Source of the DNA: Atherinomorus stipes
Lineage: Eukaryota > Chordata > Actinopteri > Atheriniformes > Atherinidae
Reading direction: 5' to 3'
Assembly (NCBI GenBank): GCA_023101725.1
Contig: JALJCO010003039.1
Span: forward strand, 1-64,000
DNA: 64,000 nucleotides
The translations under genes and the position numbers were made by a program. The notes under the pieces were generated by a model. That model did not search any database, had not been told where the DNA came from, and was given only the letters and a program-made list of their open reading frames with translations. Below are positions 24,229-37,179 of this stretch, in pieces. How positions within the stretch are numbered: position 1 is the first letter of the stretch; each line of letters begins with the position of its first letter.

Positions 24229-25145
24229 AAGGACTGGGCAGTTTGGCTCACAACTTATATCACAGTCATTTTTGGCTGCATCACAGTACACTCCCTTACA
24301 ACACTGTAACTGTAGAAGTAAACATTATTATGCATAAAGACAACAGTAGGATTTAGATAACTCTGTTAATTCTGTTAATAACTCTCCATTCTTTACATGA
24401 TGGGAAATACTAATGCAGGGCTACTCTGTTCGGTCCTATGGGGGCCACAGTTCTGCAGGTATTCAGTGTGTCCCTGCTTCAACACACCTGACTCAAATTA
24501 ATGAGTTATTGTGCCCAACTTTATAGGCTGTTGGATCCATTTAATTTGAGTATTTTTCTGATGGCCTGATTTTGCATAGTAAGAACACATGTAACATACT
24601 CATTTGCATACACTTCAGACTATTTAACCAAAACACTGTAAAATAAAGTGCTAGAAATGCATTTATTTTAATATACAGATCAAGTTTCCCCCGTTTGTTT
24701 AAAGTGCCCATAAATCTTTGATATTGCTGCGTTTATACGCCCACTACGCCCAAAATATATCACAATAATTTCTGGTTTTCATCACGGTAATGATCATTGA
24801 CAATAAAAAATATCATCCTAATTGTTTGTATTACAAATCTATCACAACATTCTGTCTTAAGAACCCTAAAATAATACTAGAAGCCACTGAACTACATTAA
24901 GTAAATTCAAGTAGTACGCCTGTATTGCAAAACTGTCGTGACACCAACCAAACAAGTCTGAAATATGAGAACAAACTTGACATTTAAGTGCAAACAGAAA
25001 AAAAAACAGCCTTATAAATAACTCTAAATGCAAGCTGATAAATTTGAATAAATTCATCGTTTTTCGTCGTGAGATGACAAATTATTACCATGGGGAATTT
25101 CTTTGACAATATATTGCACACGATAATATATCGCCCATCCCTAAC
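24229..25145. mobile_element. hAT-like element, degraded termini
   Basis: The left end AAGGACTGGGCAGTTTGGCT and the right end ATAATATATCGCCCATCCCTA (inverse TAGGGATGGGCGATAT) correspond to the two ends of a common fish hAT family that begins TAGGGATGGGCGATAT. The interior has the characteristic ATATCACAG/CACGATAAT motifs. The target duplication is not preserved. It contains an inserted fragment at 24418-24560. Confidence 0.5.
24418..24560 (+). mobile_element. hAT-MITE fragment nested in the 24.2-25.1 kb element
   Basis: GGTCCTATGGGGGCCACAG, GCAGGTATTCAGTGTGTCCC and CAACACACCTGACTCAAATT match the half-element motif of the fish hAT MITE family seen complete at 43416-43613. Only one half is present. 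Confidence 0.5.
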
Positions 25146-28100
25146 GCCCACATGACCTTCCATCTTCCAACCAGACCCTGTCTGCCTATAATGCTAGTTG
25201 GAGCCCAAGTTATGCTCATCAAGTCCCATTGCCATTATTTTTACATAACTATAGCTGAAATAGTCAAAACAGAGTTCAGTAAATTTATGCTTAATCGGAT
25301 AAAACACACCCTTGTGTCTTGTGCTCTGCTTGTAAAATACTTTAAAACCCTTTCTTTTGTTGATTTGTGTTTTAAATGTTTAAATATGAAATGAAAATTG
25401 CCTTTACATAGTCACCAGACCTGCATATCTTTCCTTGTCAGACCCAAAGCCTGAAATCCTCAAATTTAGTCAGTACTATTTTTTAATATATTATTGTTGA
25501 TATTTTTGGGGTTTATTTTTCTGCACTGCCAGAAAGAAAGAAGGAGGTCTAAGAAAAGTTTCATCGATGTAATGATGGTAGATGAAGATGCAGAGGGCTG
25601 GAAGAAGTAGATCTGAACCAGCCTGGCAGCACCATGCTGTTTTATCTTGCTTAAACATGTTTAAGTGGTTGTAGTGCATTAAAGTAAATGAAATAAATAA
25701 AAAACACAGTATTGAATCATGTGATGAGTGAGTTATATAATAACAGATACCGTCACTTTGTTACACAGATGATGTTTTGTGAGGCAGTGATTGAACTAGT
25801 GCACCCCCTGATATCTGAGCCTTTCAGCATGTGTGTGTGAGGATAAGAGAATAAATGTTTTCACTTGTTGTGTGTTTGTGCATGTGCCGTTTCCCAGGGT
25901 CGTTGGGCTAATGTGTGCTGTAAGCCGTGAAGCAGAAACTAAATGGAAAGAAATAGTAGAACCTAAAGCCAAAACCTCCATGAGGTCAGCACACACACAT
26001 GTACACACCTAGAAACAAAAAAGATGACACTTAACACATCAAGGTCATCCTTTAGAATGCTATTTAAACAAAATTTAGGTGAAGTTTGTGTAAAATATGA
26101 GGAAAACTCTCAATTTTAGATTTTTATCACGATTTTCATTCATTGCAAATAATTTAATTTAGTTTTTATTCATGTTCTACAAGGTATTGGCACTTTTTTT
26201 AAGGATGTGATCATAATCTGGGGTCTTACTCTATGCTGAGACCTCTGCTTTAAGCCTAATTCTGCCGTATTGCTGCCCTCTGATTATTGTCAGATGTTTT
26301 CTGTTGTTTAAGCCGTCCGTCCGCCACGTGCGCCCCTTGATTTGACTTACAGGTGAAACGAGAGACTGTATTCGCCTCTCTCTCTGTCCTTATGTAAGAG
26401 ACATATTGAATTGCCAGTCAGCCAGTTTAGTGAACAGCAGTGCTCAGCAACCATGTTGACTGCCTCTGGGGCCAACGGCCAGCAAACAGATGTGAACCGA
26501 GAGCCAGAGAGAGACGGAGCTCAGAGGGCAGGTGGAGGGGGTTGAAATCCGACGTGATTTTCTCTCTCCACCTCCTGACTGACCAGCTCATTGGAAAGAG
26601 AAGAGGAAAAACCCAAAGCGATCTTCCGTACAGGACGCGGGCTGCGCTCAGCTTCAGCTTAAATGGCAGCCACTGTGGCGAGCGTACAATTGAGCGACAG
26701 GGGCCACAAATGCCAAACACGTCCACTGCTGGGCACTCATGAAAAGGTAGCCCACCACCAACCGACTTCCAATGTATGCTCACACACACAAGAGAAAAAA
26801 GGGACTCTATTGTGTTTCAAACCTTTAGATTTCATTAGGAAAAACCACTCAGGCTGAAAATTTCGTTTTCTGATTTTCTTCCTCTCCCCTTCTCTTTCTT
26901 CTTTAATGGGTCTCCCTCCCTCTAACTGCACAAGTTAAAAAGAGGGGACTTCACTCTCTTCCTCTCTCGTCCTCTGAAGTCAGTGAAATTATGGACGGGG
27001 CTCTGACATTGTGTCTCCACAACAGAGCTCCTAAATCTTCCCCCGTTTTCTTTCGGTATTATCATCATCAGCGATTTCCGGCTGAACTCTTCTGAAAGAC
27101 CTTTTGAGAACCATATTTAGGTAATTTGTTGCGCTTGAACCCAACCTGCTCTTTGGCTGCATGCATGTGTGTTTGTGTGTGTCTTTTGAATGGCAGCTGT
27201 AAGCCATTGAAGGGGGGTGTGGGGGTCTGCTTTTCTCAGGGCTGGACAGCCCTCTCCTGCTTGGTGTCACACCTCCCCTGTGTTATGTATCACTCTTCTT
27301 CCTCTCTCTGTTTCCTGAACGGAGAGTCCGCAGCAGCGCAGGCAGATAAAATAAAGTCTTTTTTGGCTCTCGGATTGTTATGAAAAAGTTCCGTGTTGAT
27401 TGTGGTAAAATGTGACAGAACCAGGTGCAGCTCAGCTGGAGAACAGCTGCTTTCAGAAAAAAGAATCACAATCCAAGGAGACGAGCGATCGCAGGCGGCC
27501 TCGGTGATGATGCACAAACTCGACTGTATCCTCAGCTGGATTGTGGAGCCTCTCTAGGGCTGTGTGGGGGTTCAGCTTTTTCCTCAAGGACAGAGGATCA
27601 AACTGCCAACCTTCTGATGGAAAACTTCTCAAGAACCTGAAGATGAGCTGCTGTCATTGTTATTAAATTATATTTAAACCTATATCTACTTTATTCTAAA
27701 AAAAAAAAGAAAAATCTGAGATTTTATTTTTAGGCCATATTGCCCAGCCATGTCAGAAAAGCCTGACAAACTTCAGTCTTTAATAATAGAAATAGTTTGT
27801 TTTTTTGTAACCAACAATCTAAAATGCAAAGACTTTGAGCTATCAGAGATTAAAAAGAGGAAGAAACTAACTTTTGAGGCTCAGTATTGGTGACTCAATA
27901 CTAGCAGACAAAAATATGAGTTGTAAAAAGTATGAACTTTGCCATGTATATGAACAAAGAGACACTTTTCCTTAAGCACACTTTCATTCCTTTGCACACA
28001 ATGAGCAGCAGATGAAGTTGCGTGCAGCGAACAGCAGCACCTTGGACAGTGCTTCATCTTCATTTTGAGTCAAGGCGCCATATTTCCTGTCGTTCCCGTC

Positions 28101-29524
28101 CCGTCTGTTTGCTCGTCGCCCCCTCTTGTCACATTTTCAGCGCGACAGTGACTTCTGCCACGTGAGGCCAACTTTTCTCACATGTTCCTCACTTTCATCC
28201 TCAGCAATGGTCCCATATGTTTGTCAAAACGTGTATGTTGTGTGCTTTTTCCGGCCCGATTTGTTCCCATGCCTTCTCTCCAATGAGCCCCGCTCTCCCC
28301 GGGGGTCCGGGCCGAAGCCTCACGCTATTTATACAGAGCGAACAGCTGGGGCCCTCCCAGCCAAAGCAGTGAGGGATGAGGGGTCGGGGGATGGGTGGAG
28401 AGATTATCATGGAAACTTCAGGTTTAACCAAGCGTTGGAAATGTCTCTCTGTTCCTTTTTTTGCTCTCGTTTTGTGCTGTCTTGTCTTTCGTGCTGTTAT
28501 TTGTCTCTCTCCCATGGGTGTCCAGAGGGTTGGCAATGCCAGGTCATGCCCAGTTCATGTCAGCTGGACCACTGGACACTCCTCTATCACTCATCCCAAA
28601 CTTGTCCAGTTCTCCGTTTTTTTTTAAAAATGTTTCCATACCTTTTATTTTCTTTCCTGAAACACACTTTCTTTCTGTGCTTCCAATTAAAGTGCTGTTT
28701 TTGGACTGAATTAACAAACAAAACAAAAAAGTTGATTCTTCTTCCATCTGCGCTTCAGCACATTTAGTCCTTTTGTTAAGTCGGACAAAGCCGAACTGCC
28801 GTTGCAAAACTGATCTTTTTGCACATTTTCCCCTTTCCTCCTGCTCTACAGCTCCTGCGGTGCTTGTCTTATTGTGAGCTTGCGTCCCGTGCAGTTTTCT
28901 CCTCACCGCTCTGCCCTTCACTTGTTTCATCCAGTCTTCTCTCACTAGTCACGACTGCTCTGCCCTCCATTCCCTCAGCTTTTCCTCACATGAACCACTC
29001 AGACTTGGGCTTATCCATGCCTCCTTCAGCTCAAGGCCGCTCTCACAGTCAGATGTCCCGTCACAGGCATACTGAAGCTAATGAGAGGTGAAGACAAATT
29101 ATCCTAATTGCTTTAAGGGGCAGATATATAGATCACAGATGATGTCACAAGTACAGTTGTGACTCTCTGCGAGATTAGCTGTTTAAAGGACAGGAAGCCA
29201 CGTTGTGACTTGAAGGTTTTTAGATTCCCATGTTGAGATAATGAGAAATCATCACGATAATACAGTTACAGTATGTCTAAAGCCCCTAATGGTACGGTGG
29301 GGTGCTGTCGTCATACAGATAGCTGGAAAATGGTCACTCAAAGATGCATATGAGATGTGTTTAAGACATTTCTGCAAATATTCTGAGCTGATTTGGTTTC
29401 ATCAAAATGCATCCTGCTGTTTCGTCAAGTAACTCAAAGAAGTGATCTGTAAACTAAAAAATCACCATAGACTACACCTAAAAGCAGTAAAACCTCAGAG
29501 TTAAGTGAATCAAAATTAGGCCTG
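25146..29524. other. Repeat-poor intron-like stretch, no gene recognised
   Basis: Long stretch with few recognisable repeats and some GC-richer islands (about 26440-26720 and 28270-28440). Open frames up to 213 codons (28126-28767) lack any domain, have unlikely composition and overlap other frames on both strands. I call no exon here, although regulatory elements are possible. Confidence 0.4.
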
Positions 29525-29990
29525 TGGGGTCAATTAACTCATTGGCTGACGGTCTTTCCTGCAGCTGACAGCCCCATACTGCCAACGTTTTTGGGGCACT
29601 TTGGCTCATCCTTCAGGACCCACAGAATATCGAGTTCTCAGAAACATGTTAACTCTTTTCTTTCATCAGAAAAAAAGTTTGTTTCTAGCTTTTTCCGTTC
29701 TTTAGTAATTTGCAGAACATTGGGTAGTTGCAGCAAAAATGCCTGCTTTTGACCCAAAAACTGTGAAAACTAGCTTTTTTGTGCAACAAGGCCTTTCAAG
29801 CGGAAAATTGACTTTGATCCCAATATTTTTCACTTTAGTGACACCTGGAACATCTGAACAGCTGTTTACTTTTATGAAACAACAAAATGACACTGACAAC
29901 AGGGTTTTAGTGGCAAAATAGTCTAATTCATTCACTATATATCAGTAGCAATGTTGTTTCACAATGTAATGTTTGACAAAAAAAAGTCTA
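29525..29990 (+). repeat. Dispersed repeat B, copy 2
   Basis: Starts TCAATTAACTCATTGGCTGA and runs to about AAAAGTCTAT. It is the inverted counterpart of 6001-7135 with matching block order, and lacks the purine expansion. It is followed by an ATCC/TCCA simple repeat. A small related fragment (AAAGACGTCTTTGGCAGCCAT) lies near 30517-30540. Confidence 0.75.
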
Positions 29991-30035
29991 TCAATCCATC
30001 AATCCATCCCTTCATCCATCCATCCACCCTGACAA
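29990..30035. repeat. (ATCC)n simple repeat
   Basis: Degenerate ATCAATCC/ATCC units directly after repeat B copy 2, perhaps its 3' tail. Confidence 0.75.
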
Positions 30036-30059
30036 GTCTGGGTCAGGTTTACCCTCTGA

Positions 30060-31647
30060 TCTGGATTCAGAAATGAGTCAGGCTGTTTGGCTGCTCAGAA
30101 TGAAGTGCCCATCCACATGTCACAACGTGATGCTTAAGGCTCGGCCCACTTTCATTTATTGTATAAAGGCTGCTGGCGCACATTGTTGCTGAAGTTGTCT
30201 GTCGAACATATTTTTGATCAATTGTGACACTCACCGTCACCGAACTCCCGCAACATTTACTTTGCTCTAACATAAGCTGCTTAATTGCTTTGATTTCGAT
30301 CGCTTTGTCATCATATTTTCCATATCTCTCACCAAACACAAAACCCTCAACTTCTTGCTTTATTACAGTATATTTACAAGGTTATTTGTACCACTTGATC
30401 AGCAGATAATTACACTAAATACCAATACCACCCCCCAACCCACCCATTAAAACTCACCCAAAGAAATCTCTTGACACCTTTGGCAGTGAACGTTTGGATT
30501 TCAAAAGATGTCAAAAGACGTCTTTGGCAGCCATTGACTTAAATGTCTTTTATAAAATGTCTGTAATTGATCTCAGTTTGGAGTTTTCTCTTTTTGACTC
30601 ATAATATTTCTCGTGCACATCAGCGATGCTTGTATGTTTACTTCAGATGGGTGGGGACTTGTTCAAGTCACTTGTTTAACTGTAGTCCAAGCTATAGGAA
30701 TTTTAAAATGCTCCCTGCATAGGTCACAGAACAGTTCTGGACACTGATGCATTGATTGCAGTTTTAAATTTCATGTCTGATGTAACCTTGTCCATTCAGT
30801 TTGTGCTGGATGGATAAGCCTCACAAGCCAATTAGAAACTGACAGTCACAACATGTGGGCATCATCTTTGGACTTTGGTAAGCAAACCCACAAGAGAATT
30901 TTTATTGTTAACAATGAAGCAGTATTGTGACTTTTTGCTGAATATTAATTGAGTTTGTTGGTCTTTAGAACCACAAAGCTCTCATACAGTAAGGTACTGA
31001 GTGCATGGATGTTCCATATCTGTCATGATTATGCATATTTGAATCTATTAGTGAATGCTATGAATACTTTGAAAATTGTGAGGAAAAAACATGAAAGAAA
31101 GGATTAAATGAATCAAATGAGGGGGTGCACCTTTTTTATAAGCTCCACTGCCACTGAAATGCCAGCGTGACATGAAATGATTGCAGGTTGTCGATTTGTT
31201 ATACAAGATAATTTATTCCTTACATTCTACTTGATCCAAATGACGGAGGTGCTAGTGAGCAATTAAGCGCAAGATGAGTCCAGATACTAATTTAACAGGC
31301 TTTTAAAATAATTTAAGAAGTTTAACACTTAACGTTTTTTATTTGCCGCAATCAGCTGCTCAGCATTTCTCAAAAGAGATGCATCACTACTAAACTACTG
31401 GATTTTTTGTAGTTGCATAGGGGCATATTTTTCCTCAAAACAGAGCTGTAAAGGTTTGTAAAAATCAGAAGTACAAGTTCAGCCCAACTTCAAACTGCCC
31501 AGTGCTCGGAGAAACTGCAAAAAAAAAAAAAAAAAAAAAAGTTTCCCAGCCTCATAGCATCTAAAATGGTAAATTTCATGAACAGGAGGACCAAGAAAAA
31601 GCTGTACAGTTTGTTTTGAATGTTTGCCAGGAGAACATTTCTTCTCT
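30060..31647. other. No gene recognised
   Basis: AT-rich unique sequence with a poly-A run at about 31519-31540. No splice-bounded coding segment was seen. Confidence 0.4.
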
Positions 31648-32290
31648 CTAATGGCGGAGACACACTGGACTGATTTTTGGCTGTCTGGTGCCATGGAGTC
31701 TTTTGAAGTCGGGGGCTTGAGTCAGTTTGGTGCGTTCTGTACGGTTTGCTGTCTACAGCCATCGCCATCATTGTTCTTTTCAGCCGATCAAACGTGTAAT
31801 TGCTGTCGGCTAGTCGTTCAGTTGGTGAGGGACTGATCAATCAGATTGGAGGAGAGCTAGCTCTTGTTAACAAATCAGCGAACGAGAAGACCCAGAGTGA
31901 AGATAGTAAATAAAGCAGAAAAAGAGCAAAAGCGCAGACATAATGCACACTCTCACATCGTTCTGGATCAATCATTTTTAATCAAGTGGAACAAAGCTAT
32001 GGAGAAGCATCTGATCAGCTGGTGGAGGAGAGGCCTGTGCTGTTCACGGTTGGAGATATTTACGCTTTTCATTTTTTGGGGGCCACAATATAGGTTAGAG
32101 CTGTCTGCTATTTTGGAAACATTATATTTTGTGCACGTGCAGAAGGTACACCCAAGTTTGGAGTCAGTTCATTATGTTCTTGGGTACTTTTCTTACCTTG
32201 TCGGCGAGACTGAGGCCGATTGAGCAACCCGACCCCAATTTCTGGCGATGACCCTGACGGTTGGTAGTCTGTCCAGTGTGTCTCTGTCTA
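31648..32290. mobile_element. MITE with GGAGACACACTGGAC termini
   Basis: The left ATGGCGGAGACACACTGGAC is mirrored by GTCCAGTGTGTCTCTG at about 32271-32286. Subterminal motifs (TTTTTGGCTG..., TTTCTGGCGA) also mirror loosely. A 119-codon frame at 31864-32223 has no transposase motif and is considered non-coding. The family is unassigned. Confidence 0.6.
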
Positions 32291-32650
32291 AAGACCAAAG
32301 AAGAGATATCTTCAACCTCATACCAACTGTCAAACATGGTAGTGGAGGGATTATGATCTGGGCCACTTGTGAACCATAAACTGCAGCAGGACGATGACCC
32401 CAAGCACAGCTGAATGGTTAAAAATATAAAGAATCAAGGTGTTGCAATGACCTAGACAAAGTCCAAAGAGTCATAACAACATACAGAAAACAATTATTTC
32501 AACTTATCGCTGCTGTCGGCAGCTCTTTAAGCTACTGGATGATAGGGTGTACTTACCTGTTTTCATGTTTTTACAATGTAAAATGTGATGTTTGCAATTT
32601 GATCTTAGTTTTTGTCCAATTCTAAGACCTAATGATGACTAGATTTTTTT
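32290..32650 (+). pseudogene. Tc1-like transposase relic
   Basis: The translated motif PTVKHGSGGIMIW (about 32323-32362), followed further on by a QQDDDPKHS-like segment, is the DDE core of a Tc1-like transposase with the interior between them deleted and stops present. A 3' region (GGGTGTACTTAC) continues to about 32650. Termini are lost. Confidence 0.65.
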
Positions 32651-32811
32651 TCAGTCCAGAGTAAAGACTCTCTTTTCTCAGATGACTGTGCAGAGAAATT
32701 GAAAAATAGCCCACTTGCTATCTCTGTGCTGCCAAGAGCAATATATAAACAACCTTTGGCAACAAGATAATGACTATTATTATCTCTTTGAGGCTAAAGG
32801 TGTTACCTCTG

Positions 32812-32945
32812 CCATCCATTCATTTATTTTCTACACAACTTAGTCCAATTCAAGGAAGCCAGAGCCTGTCCAAGCAAAAAGCATGCGAGAGGCAAGGCAA
32901 CCTGTCCAAGACCCTGGACAGGTCGCCAGTCTGTTGGAGGTTTCC
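32812..32945 (-). mobile_element. SINE 3'-end fragment
   Basis: CCATTCATTTATTTTC, GAGCCTGTCC and CCCTGGACAGGTCGCCAGTC match, in order, the 3' part of the SINE at 473-855, in the same orientation. Heavily diverged. Confidence 0.55.
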
Positions 32946-35900
32946 TCTGGCAAGCGATCATAAATCATATGGGAAGTAAAGACGGAGAAAAACATGAATG
33001 TAAAGATGTGACTTCAGTGTTTCTAATGTTATAATCCTTATTTCTATTTAAATAACCGGGAAGTATCAATATGAGCTTAATGAAGTATTTAAATCTTCCT
33101 CTTTCTATGCATGAGCAAATGTTCATCCTGTCTTCTATTTCCAGCATAGAAGTGAACCTTACAGGGGAAAGTAAAACATGCACCCTAATGTACTCTAAAT
33201 GTCAGATTACTTCATGTTTGTTCAGGTTCTTAGTGAAAATACTGGTTTGTCACACCCGGAGCTTTAAACAGGGCTCCTTGCCTTCCTTTTTTTCCTTTCA
33301 TTTCTTTCACTTAGAATTTTGTTGAACATGAATTTCTATTGGATCAGCGCCTGTGTTTGGCCTCAGGTTTACCTATAATGGATGTTGGCATTGGGATGTT
33401 AACAGGAAAGGTTTGAGGACAAAGGAGATCCATTCTGACCTTATCAGCAGTGTGCTTCCAGCCTTTCTCGTTACTTGTCTGTCTGCTCTTGTCCAGTGAT
33501 GTTTGTGATTGATCAACTGATTAACAGCTTTGGTTATGGGTTCACATTTGATGTTATTGCTTCTCCTTTCTCTTCGTGACTGCTGGTATTTCAGAGTGTG
33601 AAGCCTGTTTCGGATTCAGTGACTGACTCGAAGCAATGTTTGTCTCTGTCTCAGAGCTAATGTAATTCTAACAAACACATAGATAAATGAGAATCTTAAC
33701 AAGTTGCCCTTATTATCAGCAGCAGCATCTGTGCTTCTCTAATTAGAGTTAAATGACCAAATGTAATGGGGCAATTAGTTAACTAAACAAGCCCCTTCTC
33801 TCCTAGAAACAACCAGCCGCAGCCATAACAAGCATTATTTTAAGATATGTTTTATCTCCAACAGTTTCAATTAAATTTTCACTGATGGCCCTGGAACTTA
33901 ATGCCTCCATTACTTAAGTAGAGTCAAGCTGAAGCGTGTGTCTGGGTGGGTGCACTTGTAAAGTTTTTCACAAGGTCTGGCCTCATTGTAGGCGAACAGA
34001 CCCCTCCTCAAGCATAACTAGTCAGGAGTATATGTATCCCTGGGGAGCAACTAATGATACACCATACGGCGCCTTCAGACTCTGGATTGAACTTTTCAAA
34101 GTTTTTGTAGCAGCTTGTTGAAAGAGCGGATTTTGTAGTTTCTGCCTCTAAGTAACTACACTTCCTGTCTAAGACCATCCATCAATGACATTGATCAAGA
34201 CTGCGTAGGTGGACATTTGTTGGTCAAACACATGAATACAGCACAGGCAACCCCCTCAGTGTTTTACTAAAAAGTTGGCTGGGTAAATAACAGCTTTAAG
34301 CTTTGGCACTAAAACATGAAATAAAGCAGATAGTAATAATGAGATAATGAGGCCCAGATTTTGGTGCTAAATTTAGTATGCGTTTACTTACACACACAGG
34401 TCAGTGTGAGTATTACTTTATCACTGTCATAGTCCTGAAATAGCCCATTAAAGAAGCAAGTATCAGTTTGAGTAACCCATTATAACCTTACAGTGAAATT
34501 AGTTTCAGCAAAACAGGTATACATCATCACACCACGCACAACATCCAGTGTGCAGCCTCGCCCAAAGCATAACACAAACACAGAGAACTGGCACGGAGCC
34601 TTCAACAACAGCACTGACAACCTGTTGGCATTCTGACAACTAGCGCAGTCATTGTGATAAGCCAGAATTACAGCTGCATACAGTTTTGCCACGGGTACCT
34701 AAATGAAAAAATAGATACGTACCAGCCTTAAAAGTAACAGTTTGTATATTTTGATTCATTGTATGCTACACAGTTTGCTATGCCTTCATAACTCCTGAAA
34801 ATAAAGTCAGATGATTTTACACCACATTTGTTTTTGGGTTTTTTTTTCTAACATTGCCCACATTGTGTTGAGCAGACTTCATTGGCTAAGCTTTTCATTA
34901 GCTTAATAGGCGTCATCTTCACTCCCATGAGCATCAGTCTTGTTTAAGAAAGCAGAAGCAACCTAAGCTGATGTTATGTAATGTTAGCAACTTTTTCTTG
35001 ATTGTACCATTTGATGGATTTAATCTGTTGGTTATTCGTATCTGAAGCTCCATATAGCTGTTGATTTTTCAAGATAATTATTCAAGCAAGTATCAGCTTT
35101 AGTTGCTAAAAGTGAGCTTCAACCAGATACCCTCATCCTATTTCACTACAAGACAAATATAGAATGTGGAAAGTTCTTTGCTGTTCTGTCTGCTGTGATT
35201 TGAGGCGTTTTAAGTCCTATTTTGAGGCAGCTGGTCCTGCCACACCTGGGTCTTAGCGGGTATAAATACCCTTTTTGAAGTCTAAAGGAGTTGGCTTAGA
35301 TTTACATTTAACTTAGCAGCAATCAAGTTTATTTGTTTATGTATATTGTTGTAATGTTTTACTGTTGTTAATGTAGCATCCAATGTTTTTCTAAGGTCTT
35401 TGGTATCTTTAAATTATGTTTAGTTGAGAAACTTTAATTTCTTTTTATCCAATTATATTAGATGCCAGGGATATATCAAGCACTTTTCTCTGATCTCTTT
35501 CACATCAGCATCATTCACTTTTAGGTATTTTGCATATGGTAATGACCCATTTTACTTAAGCTATTTCTAAACTCCATTGATATATTTAGATGGCATGAAT
35601 AATATGCACATATTTTCATCTTTGGAATCAAATGATTGCAACTCTGTCACTAAGTCATTTCGTAGTAATGTAAGACAAGTAGCATAAAAGTTCCAAACAT
35701 GCTTTATTTAACCATTTACATATCAGTTACCATGCGATATTATACATATTTATTTTAACAAAATATATCAAAGTAAAGAATACTGTATGAAAATGCTAAT
35801 ATTGGACTAAAACTGGCATAGGTACTTTAGTGATGCATCACTTTATCAGTATTGAGTGCAAAGAAAAGAAAAAAAGAAAAAACCTTTGTGCTTTAAATTC

Positions 35901-36094
35901 TAATAATATGCTGTTTTAGGTTAAAAATCCTTTCAAAACTCATATTTGTGCTGTAGTGAGATGACTTTGGAATATTTGTTTTGAAATAAGAATTTTGCTC
36001 AAAGTATCAGTTTTCTTCAGAACTGTTTAACAATGAAAATACCAAGAGTCGACTATTTCATTATTGAAAAAAAAAAAAAAACAATAAAAAAAAA
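32946..36094. other. No gene recognised; contains conserved-element-like block
   Basis: AT-rich, repeat-poor sequence. The block 33660-33900 is dense in homeodomain-type cores (CTAATTAGAG, CAATTAGTTAAC, TCAATTAAATTTT) and is a candidate non-coding regulatory element. No exon is called. Confidence 0.35.
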
Positions 36095-36165
36095 AAACAA
36101 TATAAAATTTCCCTTCTGGGATTAAAAAAAAGTATTTTTTAATTCCATTTCATTCGTATCTTACA
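36095..36165 (+). mobile_element. Short LINE/SINE tail-like fragment
   Basis: AATTTCCCTTCTGGGATTAA followed by an A/T-rich tail resembles the fish retrotransposon ending ...TTCCCTTCGGGATTAATAAAGT. Very short. Confidence 0.35.
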
Positions 36166-36177
36166 GCAAACCCCATG

Positions 36178-36410
36178 CTTCACATGTGACCTCATGTGGT
36201 TTTGCATATGACACATATCTTGCACATGTGAAACATGATTTTATGGCATTTTCATGATAATAAAAAGGGGAAACCCATAAAAATTCCTCTGCGAAACATG
36301 TGGGTTTGTATAGGTTTTACATGGTCATTTGCATAGGTTTGACGTGATAATCTGTATTCAGGTATTATGGGTTTCAGATTGAAATTCACATGTGAAACAT
36401 GTGGAGGTTA
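36178..36410. repeat. CACATGTG palindrome cluster
   Basis: Three CACATGTG palindromes (36181, 36223, 36387) and repeated GAAACATGTGG, CATGTGG and CATGATTT motifs in about 230 bp. This looks like a degenerate short-period repeat of the kind built on CACATGTGAAAC. Confidence 0.5.
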
Positions 36411-36429
36411 TTTGTGTGGAATTGACAGC

Positions 36430-36790
36430 TGATGAATTAATTATTTATTTTTCAAACTCCATTAGTGCCTCTGAAATAATGATGTGCCTGTTCTACATGT
36501 ATCAGCTTGTGCAATCGTTTGACAGGAGCACTTGTTTTCTTTGCCTTTAGTACTTCCTCTCAGCTCACTGAATAGGGCGGGTAAATGCTAATTATTCTTT
36601 TATTGCATCCCCTGTGAGATTCTATTGCTCTGAATTGACAGACAAATGAATAGCATCCTGTCTGCGTTGCTCGTCTCGTGTTAAACATAACTTGAGGGCC
36701 TCCACTCAAGCGGCAAGCGGCCATTGTCCGCAGCTATCAAACACCCATTAGGCCGAGTGCCAGTTGCTTGTCAACTTTTGACATCACCAA
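36430..36790. promoter_or_regulatory. Candidate conserved non-coding element
   Basis: Repeat-free block with TGATGAATTAATTATTTA, AATGCTAATTATTC and TTGACAGACAAATGAATAG motifs (homeodomain and TGACAG cores), upstream of the putative exon at 38107. Only cross-species alignment can show conservation. Inference from composition alone. Confidence 0.25.
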
Positions 36791-37179
36791 AAGTTGTCAA
36801 GCACATCCCGTCAGAGAGTTAATGCTGAGTGACCTGCTGAAAGACAGCATTTCATACTTCCGCTTGAGTGATGTTTTTGTTGATCTCTCAATCACTCTTC
36901 TATTGTGGATGCACTCTTACCTTTTTCCTGCCCCCCCCCTTCCCCTTCGCCCTTTTTCTAGTGGGTAGCCATTAGCCATATGCTGGCAAACAAGCACGTC
37001 AATGTGGGCATCAAAACAGAGGCTCAGGGGAGAAGCGCTTGAATTTCAAAGGGTGTAACTCTGCGAACATGTTGCGGATGAGGCGAAGGAGGTGGGCTTT
37101 GGCTCGGGCCGGCCTCTCGGTGTGACACGGCAGGCGGGTGGGGGGCATTGGCAATGTCAGGTTGTAGAGACGGACGAGG

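Noticed and set aside
28126..28767. Plus-strand frame of 213 codons
   Set aside because: No recognisable domain, Cys/Ser/Phe-rich random composition, competing frames on both strands, no initiation or splicing support.
31864..32223. 119-codon plus-strand frame
   Set aside because: Lies inside a MITE with paired termini and has no transposase motif.
36178..36410. Possible CRISPR-like regular repeats
   Set aside because: The palindromes are 8 bp with irregular spacing and the DNA is vertebrate; not an array.
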